Of a stretch of 64,000 bases of DNA, positions 1 to 9,189 are shown one piece after another. The notes beneath the pieces are model-generated. The model made no database searches and was not told where the DNA came from. It saw nothing but the letters and a program-made list of their open reading frames with translations. The DNA comes from Taklimakanibacter sp050251035 (lineage in GTDB: Bacteria > Pseudomonadota > Alphaproteobacteria > Rhizobiales > Aestuariivirgaceae): positions 62,001 to 126,000 of the forward strand of contig JBFWNN010000001.1 in the NCBI GenBank assembly GCA_050251035.1. Reading direction: 5' to 3'. Position 1 is the first letter of the stretch, and each line of letters starts with the position of its first letter. Position numbers and translations under genes: made by a program.

Positions 1-417
1 CTATATGCCGACGAGGCGCATCTTCCCGGCATGATAGGCATCACCGGTGCTCTTGAATTCGCTGCATTCGGTGGGCTGGCCGGCCAGGCTCTGGCACAGC
101 TGGCCCTCGACCGCCGACCAGGTGCCGCGGCCTTCGCCCTTGACGTCGTCCTGATAGGAGAGGGAGCCGTCGGCATTGTAGGTGACGAAGCCGCTCGAAT
201 CGGAACGGGTATACTGCCAGCCCTTGCCGATCAGGGTGGTGCGGATCTCCTCGGCGGACAGCATGCGGATCGGCTGCGCCTGGGGCTGGGCGGCATTGGA
301 GGACGACGTCTGGCCGCCGCTCAGAAACTTGATGGCGCTCTTGTCGGAGGAGCCGCTGCAGCCCGCAATCATCAGGGCGATCCCGACGGCCAGAGCCAAT
401 CGCGCGAAATCGGTCAT
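1..417 (-). CDS. Small lipoprotein of unknown function
   Basis: A 138-residue protein starting at the internal Met at 417, because the signal peptide begins there. The 30 residues of open frame upstream do not look like protein. Residues 1-19 form a hydrophobic signal ending in the lipobox I-A-G-C, so the mature protein should be lipidated on Cys. A Ser/Gln-rich linker follows, then a globular part of about 75 residues with a W-Q-Y-T-R-S segment and a strand pattern like a small beta-barrel (Y-N-A-D-G-S-L-S-Y). Two Cys near the C-terminus (C-Q and E-C-S) could form a disulfide. The stop codon is the first three bases of the window, so the gene is complete. I do not recognise the family. Confidence 0.75.
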   Translation of the reverse strand: MTDFARLALAVGIALMIAGCSGSSDKSAIKFLSGGQTSSSNAAQPQAQPIRMLSAEEIRTTLIGKGWQYTRSDSSGFVTYNADGSLSYQDDVKGEGRGTWSAVEGQLCQSLAGQPTECSEFKSTGDAYHAGKMRLVGI

Positions 418-504
418 TCTCAGTCCTTCACCCCCATGCCGGGCGCCATGTGTCACAGTTACGCCCGGAGGGCAAGACGGTGGGAGATTGACGTTCGGAT
501 AGGG

Positions 505-528
505 CAAAAACAGGGCAAAGAGCCCTGT
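505..528 (-). terminator. Intrinsic terminator of the HAD gene
   Basis: On the minus strand, 17 bases past the HAD stop, ACAGGGC (528-522) pairs with GCCCTGT (516-510) around a 5-nt loop. It is followed directly by a run of five T. This is a textbook Rho-independent terminator for the HAD hydrolase gene. Confidence 0.75.
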
Positions 529-544
529 CCCGGCCGCATCCCTG

Positions 545-1255
545 TCATCCGATCTGGCGGACGACGTCGAGGAGCTCGCCCAGATGCGTGATATGCCGGT
601 AACGCTGGTTGCCCGTCGGGGCCTCGTCCTGCTCGAGCGCCCAGGTCAGGCTGTGTGGCACATAGACCCCCCAGCAGCCCGCCGCGAGGGCCGGAACGAT
701 GTCGGATTTAAGGGAATTGCCGACCATCATGGCGCGTTGCGGACCGTCGGCATGGCGGGCGAAGACCCGGTCATAGACCGCGGCCGATTTGTCGCTGACG
801 ATCTCGACGGCGGCGAACAGCTCGCCCAGGCCCGATTGCGCGAGCTTGCGTTCCTGGTCGAACAGGTCGCCCTTGGTGATCAGGATGAGGCGGTAGTCGC
901 CGCTCAGCTGCTCCAGGGCGGCGCGCGCATGCGGCAAAGGCTCGATCGGGTGGCTGAGGAGGTCGCGCCCGGCATCGACGAGCTCGCGGATGACGCCCGC
1001 CGGAACGCGGCCTTCGGTCACCTCGATGGCGGTCTCGATCATCGACAGGGTGAAGCCCTTGATGCCGAAGCCATAGGCCTTGATGTTCCGGCGCTCGGCC
1101 TCGAGCAGCCGGCGCGACAGGTCATCGGCCTCGGCATAGTCGGCGAGCAGGGCGGTGAAGCGCTTTTCGGTCAGCCGGTAGAACTGCTCGTTCTGCCACA
1201 GCGTGTCATCGGCGTCGAAGCCTATGGCTGACAGTCGGGTAGCACCAGACGGCAT
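545..1255 (-). CDS. HAD-superfamily hydrolase
   Basis: A 236-residue cytoplasmic phosphatase-like protein of the haloacid dehalogenase superfamily (YjjG-like). The four HAD motifs are visible. Motif I is F-D-A-D-D-T-L-W, with nucleophile Asp14 and acid Asp16. Motif II is L-I-L-I-T-K-G-D. Motif III is the Lys of S-D-K-S-A. Motif IV is V-G-N-S-L-K-S-D. An alpha-helical cap lies between motifs I and II. The substrate cannot be told from sequence; small phosphate esters such as nucleotides or phosphoglycolate are usual for the family. It has its own terminator at 505-528. A broken second copy of its first 35 or so codons lies at 1892-2002, so this locus has been duplicated. Confidence 0.85.
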   Translation of the reverse strand: MPSGATRLSAIGFDADDTLWQNEQFYRLTEKRFTALLADYAEADDLSRRLLEAERRNIKAYGFGIKGFTLSMIETAIEVTEGRVPAGVIRELVDAGRDLLSHPIEPLPHARAALEQLSGDYRLILITKGDLFDQERKLAQSGLGELFAAVEIVSDKSAAVYDRVFARHADGPQRAMMVGNSLKSDIVPALAAGCWGVYVPHSLTWALEQDEAPTGNQRYRHITHLGELLDVVRQIG

Positions 1256-1384
1256 CCGGACCTCGCTCGGGTTGTCGAAGCCGGGCAGACTATCTCCGGC
1301 CGGCGCCTGTGTTCAATATGCGGCGGCTTGGTGAATCGACAAAACTATGGTTGATATGGCCGGTCATCGGGGCAGGGGGGCGGC

Positions 1385-1873
1385 ATGATGAGACGGTGGC
1401 TTTTGCTGTTGTGCGTTTTGGCGCTCGTAGGCTGCGCCAAGACACTGCCGGATAATTATTCCGGGCCGACGGCCGTCGTTAAAGACACTTACGCGAATTT
1501 CGTCAAAGGCGGTTTCTTGCGGCATGAAAAGGTGGATCTCTTTATCATGCAGACCATGGATGGAAAGCTGATCGACAATGGGCTGCTGGCAACAGCCCGG
1601 GCCGGCTTCAAATCGAGTCTCGGCTTTTCAATAAAACCGCAAACCTTTGAGAGGCCCATACCGGCGAGGCCGATGACGGTCACCATTTCAGCGGTCATCA
1701 GCTATGCAGCAGGCGGTGTGTATGGCGGTAGCCGGGAACCCGCGACCATGGCAACCCGGAAGATCAGGTTCAATCCGGTGGCAGGTGAGACATACATCGT
1801 GCGTGGTCGAATTGCGGAAGATAACTCGGCGGTATGGCTCGAAACAGCCAGCGGTCGGATTGTAAGCGATTAG
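1385..1873 (+). CDS. Tandem-family lipoprotein, copy A
   Basis: A 162-residue predicted lipoprotein, first of four neighbouring paralogues. The signal peptide ends in L-V-G-C (lipid-attachment Cys about residue 17). After it come the family's shared blocks: L-P-D-N-Y-S-G-P-T-A-V-V-K-D near the N-terminus, D-G-K-L-I-D-N-G in the middle, and a C-terminal block F-N-P-V-A-G-E-T-Y-I-V-R-G followed by V-W-L-E-T-A-S-G. The strand-rich pattern suggests one compact beta domain on the periplasmic face of a membrane. It is the most diverged copy (I-V-S-D end rather than R-V-T-Q). Two ATGs, at 1385 and 1388, are possible starts. Function unknown; I do not recognise a named family. Confidence 0.8.
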   Translation: MMRRWLLLLCVLALVGCAKTLPDNYSGPTAVVKDTYANFVKGGFLRHEKVDLFIMQTMDGKLIDNGLLATARAGFKSSLGFSIKPQTFERPIPARPMTVTISAVISYAAGGVYGGSREPATMATRKIRFNPVAGETYIVRGRIAEDNSAVWLETASGRIVSD

Positions 1874-1891
1874 CTGTCCATCTTAACGTGC

Positions 1892-2002
1892 GGGGCGGTG
1901 AAACGCTTTTCGGTCAGCCGGCAGAACTGCTCGTCCTGCCACCGCGTGTCGTCGGCATCGAAGCCGATGGTCGAAAGGCTGGCCGCTTCGGAAAACATCC
2001 GG
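1892..2002 (-). pseudogene. Truncated duplicate of the HAD hydrolase 5' end
   Basis: About 110 bp here closely match 1149-1260, the 5' end of the intact HAD gene, in the same orientation. Read on the minus strand it begins ATG at about 1999 and encodes a peptide with I-G-F-D-A-D-D-T-R-W-Q and L-T-E-K-R-F-T-A. The intact gene has I-G-F-D-A-D-D-T-L-W-Q and L-T-E-K-R-F-T-A. The similarity stops soon after, so the rest of the gene is missing. The catalytic Asp pair is present but no complete domain remains. Its place, directly after lipoprotein copy A, mirrors the intact HAD gene lying before copy A. This suggests that a unit of HAD 5' end plus lipoprotein was duplicated in tandem. The open frame running across it on the plus strand is an artefact of this remnant. 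Confidence 0.8.
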
Positions 2003-2122
2003 GGCTTTCATTTTGGGTGTTGCGGAGCTGCAAAGGATAGGCGCAGGCGGCGGGGAGATTCAATCCGCCGCGCCTTGCTTACCCTTGGAAATATGGATAA
2101 TTGTCAATCTTTGGGGGCTGGG

Positions 2123-2650
2123 ATGAAACGGCGGTTTCTGCTTGTTTGCGCGGTACTACTAGCAGGGTGCAGCAGCGCAAAGCTGGTGCCGGACGACTAT
2201 ACAGGGGCCACGGCGGTAGTCAGGGACAGCAGCGTCAATCCCGCCGGTAGCGGTCAAGCGAGTGCCGGACATTCCCAGTATTTTGTGCTGGCTGCGGTGG
2301 ATGGGAAGGAAGTCCCGAATTCCTTCAGCCAGACATTCGCCGGCGCCGAGGGACACACTAATTTCCAGGCCCATGAACGGAAAGTCCCGGTCAGGCCTTT
2401 GAAAGTCACCTTGCGCGCCGTCGCCTATTTCCCGAATGGCCTCAAAGGCAAGGGTGGGGCTTCCGGCTTGGATGAGATCACCACGGCTGCTACCCAGAAA
2501 ACCGTGAGTTTCGTGCCTGAGGCAGGGGAGACCTATGTAGTGCGCGGCCAGGCCGATGAGCGAACGGGTTCAGCCTGGATTGAGACCTCCGGCGGTCAAC
2601 GTGTCACCGATGTCGCTACGATCAGGCAGCCGGGTGCGGCGGCGCAATAG
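2123..2650 (+). CDS. Tandem-family lipoprotein, copy B
   Basis: A 175-residue predicted lipoprotein, second member of the array. The start at 2123 is chosen because the signal peptide (M-K-R-R-F-L-L) and lipobox L-L-A-G-C begin there; the longer open frame upstream runs over the HAD remnant. Shared blocks are L-V-P-D-D-Y-T-G-A-T-A-V-V-R-D, V-D-G-K-E-V-P-N, V-P-V-R-P-L-K-V-T, F-V-P-E-A-G-E-T-Y-V-V-R-G and A-W-I-E-T-S-G-G-Q-R-V-T. It has a longer C-terminal tail than its relatives. Copy C starts 3 bases after its stop, so B, C and D probably share a transcript. Function unknown. Confidence 0.8.
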   Translation: MKRRFLLVCAVLLAGCSSAKLVPDDYTGATAVVRDSSVNPAGSGQASAGHSQYFVLAAVDGKEVPNSFSQTFAGAEGHTNFQAHERKVPVRPLKVTLRAVAYFPNGLKGKGGASGLDEITTAATQKTVSFVPEAGETYVVRGQADERTGSAWIETSGGQRVTDVATIRQPGAAAQ

Positions 2651-2653
2651 CAG

Positions 2654-3120
2654 ATGAAACGCTCGCTACTGGCCCTAGCGCTGATACTGGCGGGGTGCGC
2701 AAGCGATCCGTTGCCGGAGGGCTACACGGAACAGACCGCCATGGTCAAGGATAGCCACGCCAATTATGTCGAGCCCGACGGCATGAAGGCCGAGCATGTC
2801 GAGCTCTTCGCCATGACTCATGTCGACGGGAAGCTGATCAAGAATGGTCTCAGCAACACCATGCTGCGACCATGCGAAGCCAAAACGGATTGCTGATCAT
2901 CGTGGGCGCTGAGCGAAAGGTGCCGATCAAACCTCTGAAAGCCGAGCTTGTGGGTCAGGTCTATTCGAGTTCGTTGCTGGGACCTGCGACTCGCAAGACC
3001 CAGAGGACGGTGAGCTTCGCCCCGGTGGCGGACGAAACCTATGTCGTGCGCGGCAGGCTTGGCGAATCTGGCTCCGATGTCTGGATAGAGACGGCAGGCG
3101 GCAATAGGGTCACACAATAG
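2654..3120 (+). pseudogene. Tandem-family lipoprotein, copy C, frameshifted
   Basis: Third family member, split between two frames. Frame one (2654-2896) gives a signal peptide with lipobox I-L-A-G-C, then L-P-E-G-Y-T-E-Q-T-A-M-V-K-D and V-D-G-K-L-I-K-N-G-L-S-N-T, and then runs off into unrelated residues and a stop. The rest of the domain (K-V-P-I-K-P-L-K through A-D-E-T-Y-V-V-R-G and D-V-W-I-E-T-A-G-G-N-R-V-T-Q) is in another frame that ends at 3120. The break lies at about 2860-2880, between the blocks that are contiguous in copy D. A one-base slip restores a protein of about 155 residues. This is either a real pseudogene or a sequencing error. All motifs outside the break are intact, so the mutation is recent if real. 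Confidence 0.75.
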
Positions 3121-3139
3121 TTTGTGAAGGGGACGGTGG

Positions 3140-3619
3140 ATGAAGCGTAGAATATTGATGATTGTTGGTGCGTTGTTCCTGGCGGGCTGCGCTGCAAAAT
3201 TGGTGCCGGACGATTATGGCGGACCCACGGCCGTGGTCAGGGACAGCAACGCCAACGCTGTCAATGGCGGATTGTTCAAGTCCGATCACGCCGAAATCTT
3301 TGCGATGACGGCGGTAGATGGAAAGGGCATCCCGAATGGCTTCAGTTCCACATCGTCGGCCAGCGAGGGGCTCGGCATGGGCATGCGGCTCAAGAACGAG
3401 GAGCGGCGCGTGCCGATCAAGCCGATGAAAGTCACGCTCTTTGGGATCGTCTTTTATCCGGCGCCGATCAGCACCTTGTTCAACAAGACCTACGAAACCC
3501 GCAAGACGGTGAATTTCCATCCCGTTGCCGGGCAGACCTATATCGTGCGCGGCAAGCTTGGTGACTCTGGTTCCGACGTCTGGATCGAGACGGCAAGCGG
3601 GAAACGGGTCACGCAGTAA
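3140..3619 (+). CDS. Tandem-family lipoprotein, copy D
   Basis: A 159-residue predicted lipoprotein and the best-preserved family member. Signal peptide ends in L-A-G-C. The family blocks follow in order: L-V-P-D-D-Y-G-G-P-T-A-V-V-R-D, a His-containing linker, V-D-G-K-G-I-P-N-G-F-S, R-V-P-I-K-P-M-K-V-T-L, T-R-K-T-V-N-F-H-P-V-A-G-Q-T-Y-I-V-R-G, and D-V-W-I-E-T-A-S-G-K-R-V-T-Q. A purine-rich stretch (GAAGGGGACGG) just before the ATG serves as ribosome site. The C-terminal half is nearly identical in pattern to copy C, so C and D look like the youngest duplication. Function unknown. Confidence 0.8.
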   Translation: MKRRILMIVGALFLAGCAAKLVPDDYGGPTAVVRDSNANAVNGGLFKSDHAEIFAMTAVDGKGIPNGFSSTSSASEGLGMGMRLKNEERRVPIKPMKVTLFGIVFYPAPISTLFNKTYETRKTVNFHPVAGQTYIVRGKLGDSGSDVWIETASGKRVTQ

Positions 3620-3636
3620 ATTCTTGGTTAGGAGAC

Positions 3637-4298
3637 ATGAAGAAGCTTCTTGCTGCTGTCATGGCCGTGCTTGGGCTGGCGCAAAGCGCCGAGGCTGAGC
3701 CGCGAATAATGGATCCCGGCGAGGTGCTCTTCTCAATGCCGACAATCGCGAAGGACTTGCCACCGCTCGAGCGACTCAGCGGACCTCCGGCCGCGGATGC
3801 ATTTGCGTTTCATGAAGACGAGTGGACGCAAAACGAGTTCCTGCCCAAGGCGATGCTGCCCGAAGTCCGCCGCATGCTGAGCGAGTTCAAGGCGTTCGAG
3901 GCGCAGAACCGCGAAGGCTCCGGCTGGCGGACATATATGTTCGCGAGATCGATCGCGCGTCGCTGATGCCGGGCAAGGCTGCGCTCGAGCACCTTCAATC
4001 CGTGCTGGGGGCAAGAGCCGGCCCAGCTCCGGTCGTGACCAGTGTCGATGGCGTCGCGCGTGTGCGCAACGGCTTCACCATTGAGATTGGTCGCAATGTG
4101 TATCTCTACGGCTATGCGGACGAGACCGGCATCCCGATCATCGCCGCCAGTCTGGGCCCGAACCCGGACGATCAAAGGCTCACGGAAACCTTCGTCAAGC
4201 TCAATGCGAGCCATGGCCTCGTCTTCGTCGATTGGCGACAGCAAATGCTACTGATATCGACGACGACCGACGGCAAAATCGAAGTCTGGCGCCCGTAG
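3637..4298 (+). pseudogene. Exported protein of unknown function, frameshifted
   Basis: A secreted protein whose frame breaks at about 3925-3940. The first part starts at 3637 with a signal peptide (M-K-K-L-L-A-A-V, cleavage after S-A-E-A) and runs to E-G-S-G-W-R. The rest (D-I-Y-V-R-E-I-D-R-A-S-L-M to the C-terminus E-V-W-R-P at 4298) continues in another frame. Loss of one base near the sequence GGCGGACATATATG explains the shift; the joined product would be about 220 residues. The second half has a T-I-E-I-G-R-N-V-Y-L-Y-G-Y segment and looks beta-rich. It is the second frameshift within 1.1 kb, after lipoprotein copy C. I do not recognise the family. A 6-bp hairpin spans the stop (4289-4303). 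Confidence 0.65.
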
Positions 4299-4337
4299 GG
4301 CGCTGGCTGCGCGGTAACAGGTGAATTTAGCGGCGGT

Positions 4338-6707
<2,370 letters not shown>

Positions 6708-6858
6708 GATGACCGACAATATAGTGCGGCGGGGGGCCCGCCGGAAGGGTCGGCGGCGTCATTGCTGACAGCACGATGGCAGGAGGGCGGCGGCCCTGAC
6801 GACAAGCGGAACCCGACGGGCTAAGCTTCGCGCTGATTCTGGAAGGGGGAATCAGCCC

Positions 6859-7275
6859 ATGTCACTCATCCGCAAGCTCGGCTTTGCCTATTTCGCGCTG
6901 TTCGTCATCGTGGCGGCGATGAGCTATGTGCCGCAATTCAAGGACGCCAACGGCATGATGTTCGGGCTGTTCAGCCTCGATCTCTATGACGATGCGCTGC
7001 ATCTGTTCTCCGGGCTCTGGGCCGGCATCGCCGCCCTGATCTCGACCCGCGCCACGGTCGGCTATTTCAAGTTGTTCGGCACGCTCTATTTCCTCGACGG
7101 CGTGCTCGGGCTCATCACCGGCAGCGGCTATCTCGATTTCGGCATCTTCATCAACGGGGTGCTCGATCTCGACCTCACGACCCGCATTCTGGCCAATCTG
7201 CCGCATCTCGCCATTGGTGGTTTCGCCGCCTATGTCGGTTTTGTATTGTCGAGACGTCATGGCGAAGCTGCGTAA
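6859..7275 (+). CDS. Four-helix membrane protein of unknown function
   Basis: A 138-residue integral membrane protein with about four hydrophobic helices (around residues 5-25, 45-62, 68-88 and 112-132). A short loop G-L-F-S-L-D-L-Y-D-D-A-L-H-L follows the first helix. It resembles small DUF4383-like membrane proteins, but that assignment is tentative. A GGAAGGGGGAA ribosome site precedes the ATG. Its last 17 bases overlap the start of the next gene, and that gene overlaps the third, so the three (6859-8684) are translationally coupled. Confidence 0.75.
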   Translation: MSLIRKLGFAYFALFVIVAAMSYVPQFKDANGMMFGLFSLDLYDDALHLFSGLWAGIAALISTRATVGYFKLFGTLYFLDGVLGLITGSGYLDFGIFINGVLDLDLTTRILANLPHLAIGGFAAYVGFVLSRRHGEAA

Positions 7276-8371
7276 GACCAAAAGGGCTCTCCTGGCGCTG
7301 GCCATCTTCCTGGCCGCGCCGGCGCTCTATATCGGCGTCGGCTGCCGCGGCTCGTCCGATGTCGGCAGCACGGTGACCGTGCCGGTGATCGATCCGGAAG
7401 CGCGCGCCAAGGCCGATGGCGTGCCGAATTACCGCTTTCCGGAGGAAAAGTCCTATCTCACCTTCCCGGAATGGTACATCGTCTACACCTCACAGGACTT
7501 CGCCGCCTACATCGCCAAGGCCTATCCGAGCGGCTTCGGCTATTTCCGCTCGGCGGCGGAGTTCTGGACAAGCTATTGCGCCGTCAATCAATGGGTCACG
7601 CCGCGCTACGAGTTCAATTTCGGCACCCATCTGATGATCTATGTGATCGGCATCAGCCATACGGTCGAGTATGTGTTCAAGGGCATCTATGAGAACACGA
7701 TCGGGCGCCTGAGCGAGCTCTTCGCGCCGACGCCGCCCGCGCAAGAGGACCTGTTCGCGCGCCAATATGCCCATGACTACGGGCAGTGGCTCGATACCGT
7801 CCCGTGGTACGATTTCGCCTTCGGCGAGCGTCTCGCGCAATTCTGGGACAATGTGCCGTTTACCGGGCCAGGCCTCGTCCGCAAGGCCGAGCGGCGCTTC
7901 GCGATCTCGGTCGAGCTCGTGGTGAAGGCGGCCTATGGCTGGTTGATCAAGGGCGGGTCGGAAACCGTCTACGCCCCCGCCGAGCTCGAGATCCATGCGC
8001 TGATGCGCGGGCTTCCGCTCGATACCGCGCCGATCGACCGGCGCATCATGCTGGTCGAGACGTTCCGCGACGGAACGCAGCTCGTCAAGCTGCCGCGCTA
8101 CCAGCCGTTCACCGAGATCGTTCAGAAGCTCGGCCAGACCGAGGCGTCCTTCCTCGAGATCGGCGGCAACAGCAACATGCTGATCTCGCTCACGGCGCCC
8201 GACGGCTGGACCCCGCCCGAGGGCATGCCGCCGGTCCTGTTCGAGACGCAGACTCTCTCGGGTGCAGGCGGAAAGCGGGTCGGACTTTCCGTGCCGGTTA
8301 GCTTGCTGCTCGATATCGTCCGCCAGATCGGGCCGAGTGGAGCGCAACTGGAGCATATCTATGACTATTGA
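7259..8371 (+). CDS. Membrane-anchored protein of unknown function
   Basis: A 370-residue protein with an N-terminal hydrophobic segment (about residues 8-27) that acts as signal anchor or signal peptide, followed by a large periplasmic part. The start at 7259 is chosen because the basic-then-hydrophobic leader M-A-K-L-R-K-T-K-R begins there. Notable segments are Y-L-T-F-P-E-W-Y-I-V-Y (about 60-70), aromatic-rich stretches such as F-G-Y-F-R-S-A-A-E-F-W, and a hydrophobic M-I-Y-V-I-G-I-S-H-T-V-E-Y-V that could be a second membrane helix. The pattern is that of a conserved proteobacterial family without a known role. I cannot name it. It overlaps both neighbours (17 bp and 11 bp). Confidence 0.75.
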   Translation: MAKLRKTKRALLALAIFLAAPALYIGVGCRGSSDVGSTVTVPVIDPEARAKADGVPNYRFPEEKSYLTFPEWYIVYTSQDFAAYIAKAYPSGFGYFRSAAEFWTSYCAVNQWVTPRYEFNFGTHLMIYVIGISHTVEYVFKGIYENTIGRLSELFAPTPPAQEDLFARQYAHDYGQWLDTVPWYDFAFGERLAQFWDNVPFTGPGLVRKAERRFAISVELVVKAAYGWLIKGGSETVYAPAELEIHALMRGLPLDTAPIDRRIMLVETFRDGTQLVKLPRYQPFTEIVQKLGQTEASFLEIGGNSNMLISLTAPDGWTPPEGMPPVLFETQTLSGAGGKRVGLSVPVSLLLDIVRQIGPSGAQLEHIYDY

Positions 8372-8684
8372 GCGCAAGCGCCCGCTTCGCCGGGGACTGC
8401 GCTTTGCCCTGGGCGCGGCGCTGGTGCTCGTCCTGTGGACGATGGTGCTGGCCGGGCTCGCCTTCACCTTGCCGCCCGGGGCGCCGCTCGCCGTCTTCGC
8501 GCCCGGACGGGCGCTCGAGACCGTCGCCGCGGCCCATGGCTCCTTCGAAGGTTTCGGCCGCAGCATCGCCGTCACGCGCTCCACCGAATCGGGCTTCGCC
8601 GTCCGGCTCTATGCCACGGGCGCCCTCCTGGTTATCGATGCGCGGGTGGTGATGTCCTGCCGCTCGCTGCTCGCCAAGGTGTGA
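8361..8684 (+). CDS. Small single-helix membrane protein
   Basis: A 107-residue protein whose ATG lies inside the end of the preceding gene (11-bp overlap), which decides the start. It has a basic N-terminus (E-R-K-R-P-L-R-R-G-L-R), one membrane helix (about residues 14-35) and a short periplasmic domain of about 70 residues with two Pro-rich turns. It is presumably a partner of the 370-residue protein upstream, since the three-gene overlap keeps them in fixed stoichiometry. No family recognised. Confidence 0.65.
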   Translation: MTIERKRPLRRGLRFALGAALVLVLWTMVLAGLAFTLPPGAPLAVFAPGRALETVAAAHGSFEGFGRSIAVTRSTESGFAVRLYATGALLVIDARVVMSCRSLLAKV

Positions 8685-8748
8685 TTTTCATTCAAGTGCC
8701 CGGTTGTCTATAGCTGGGTTGACATCATCCAGCACCGGCGCTCCAGCC

Positions 8749-9189
8749 ATGTCCGGCACTCTTCGCCAGTCCAAACTCTGGCGTTTCATCCTGGTGACGG
8801 CGATCTTCGTCATTCTCGGACCGCCGGCCGGCGGCCTGGTGGCTTGGCTCGCCATGGGCGCTCTCGCCTTCGCGTCGCCCTGGCCCTTCATCCTGAGCTC
8901 CTACAGCGAGGGCATCCTGCTGGCTCTCGGCACCGGCATGATCGTGGCCGGAGCGGGCCTGTGGCTCGCCATGACGTCATGGTTCGTCCCGACCCTGGCG
9001 ACGCTCATCGTCAATGCGATCTTCTTCGTGCTGACGGCAGGCATGGACTTCGCCCAGGCCGACTACCCTTCGGTTCTCCTCAGGGTCGGCCGGGCCTTCC
9101 TCCTGCCGTCCCTTGTCGCCGCCTGGCTGTGCTGGCTCGTCACCCGCGAATTGCTGCGGGTTCAAGAGGCGGAAAGCTCCGGCGCATAG
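8749..9189 (+). CDS. Multi-helix membrane protein of unknown function
   Basis: A 146-residue protein with about four membrane helices separated by short loops. The ATG at 8749 is preferred over an upstream TTG because the basic residue pair before the first helix starts there. It lies 64 bp after the three-gene block and may belong to the same transcript. Its end overlaps the end of the convergent FAD oxidase gene by 28 bp. No recognised family. Confidence 0.65.
   Translation: MSGTLRQSKLWRFILVTAIFVILGPPAGGLVAWLAMGALAFASPWPFILSSYSEGILLALGTGMIVAGAGLWLAMTSWFVPTLATLIVNAIFFVLTAGMDFAQADYPSVLLRVGRAFLLPSLVAAWLCWLVTRELLRVQEAESSGA

Noticed and set aside
1892..2040. Plus-strand open frame at 1834-2040 as a gene
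   Set aside because: It is the reverse strand of the HAD remnant; the upstream part is the end of lipoprotein copy A.
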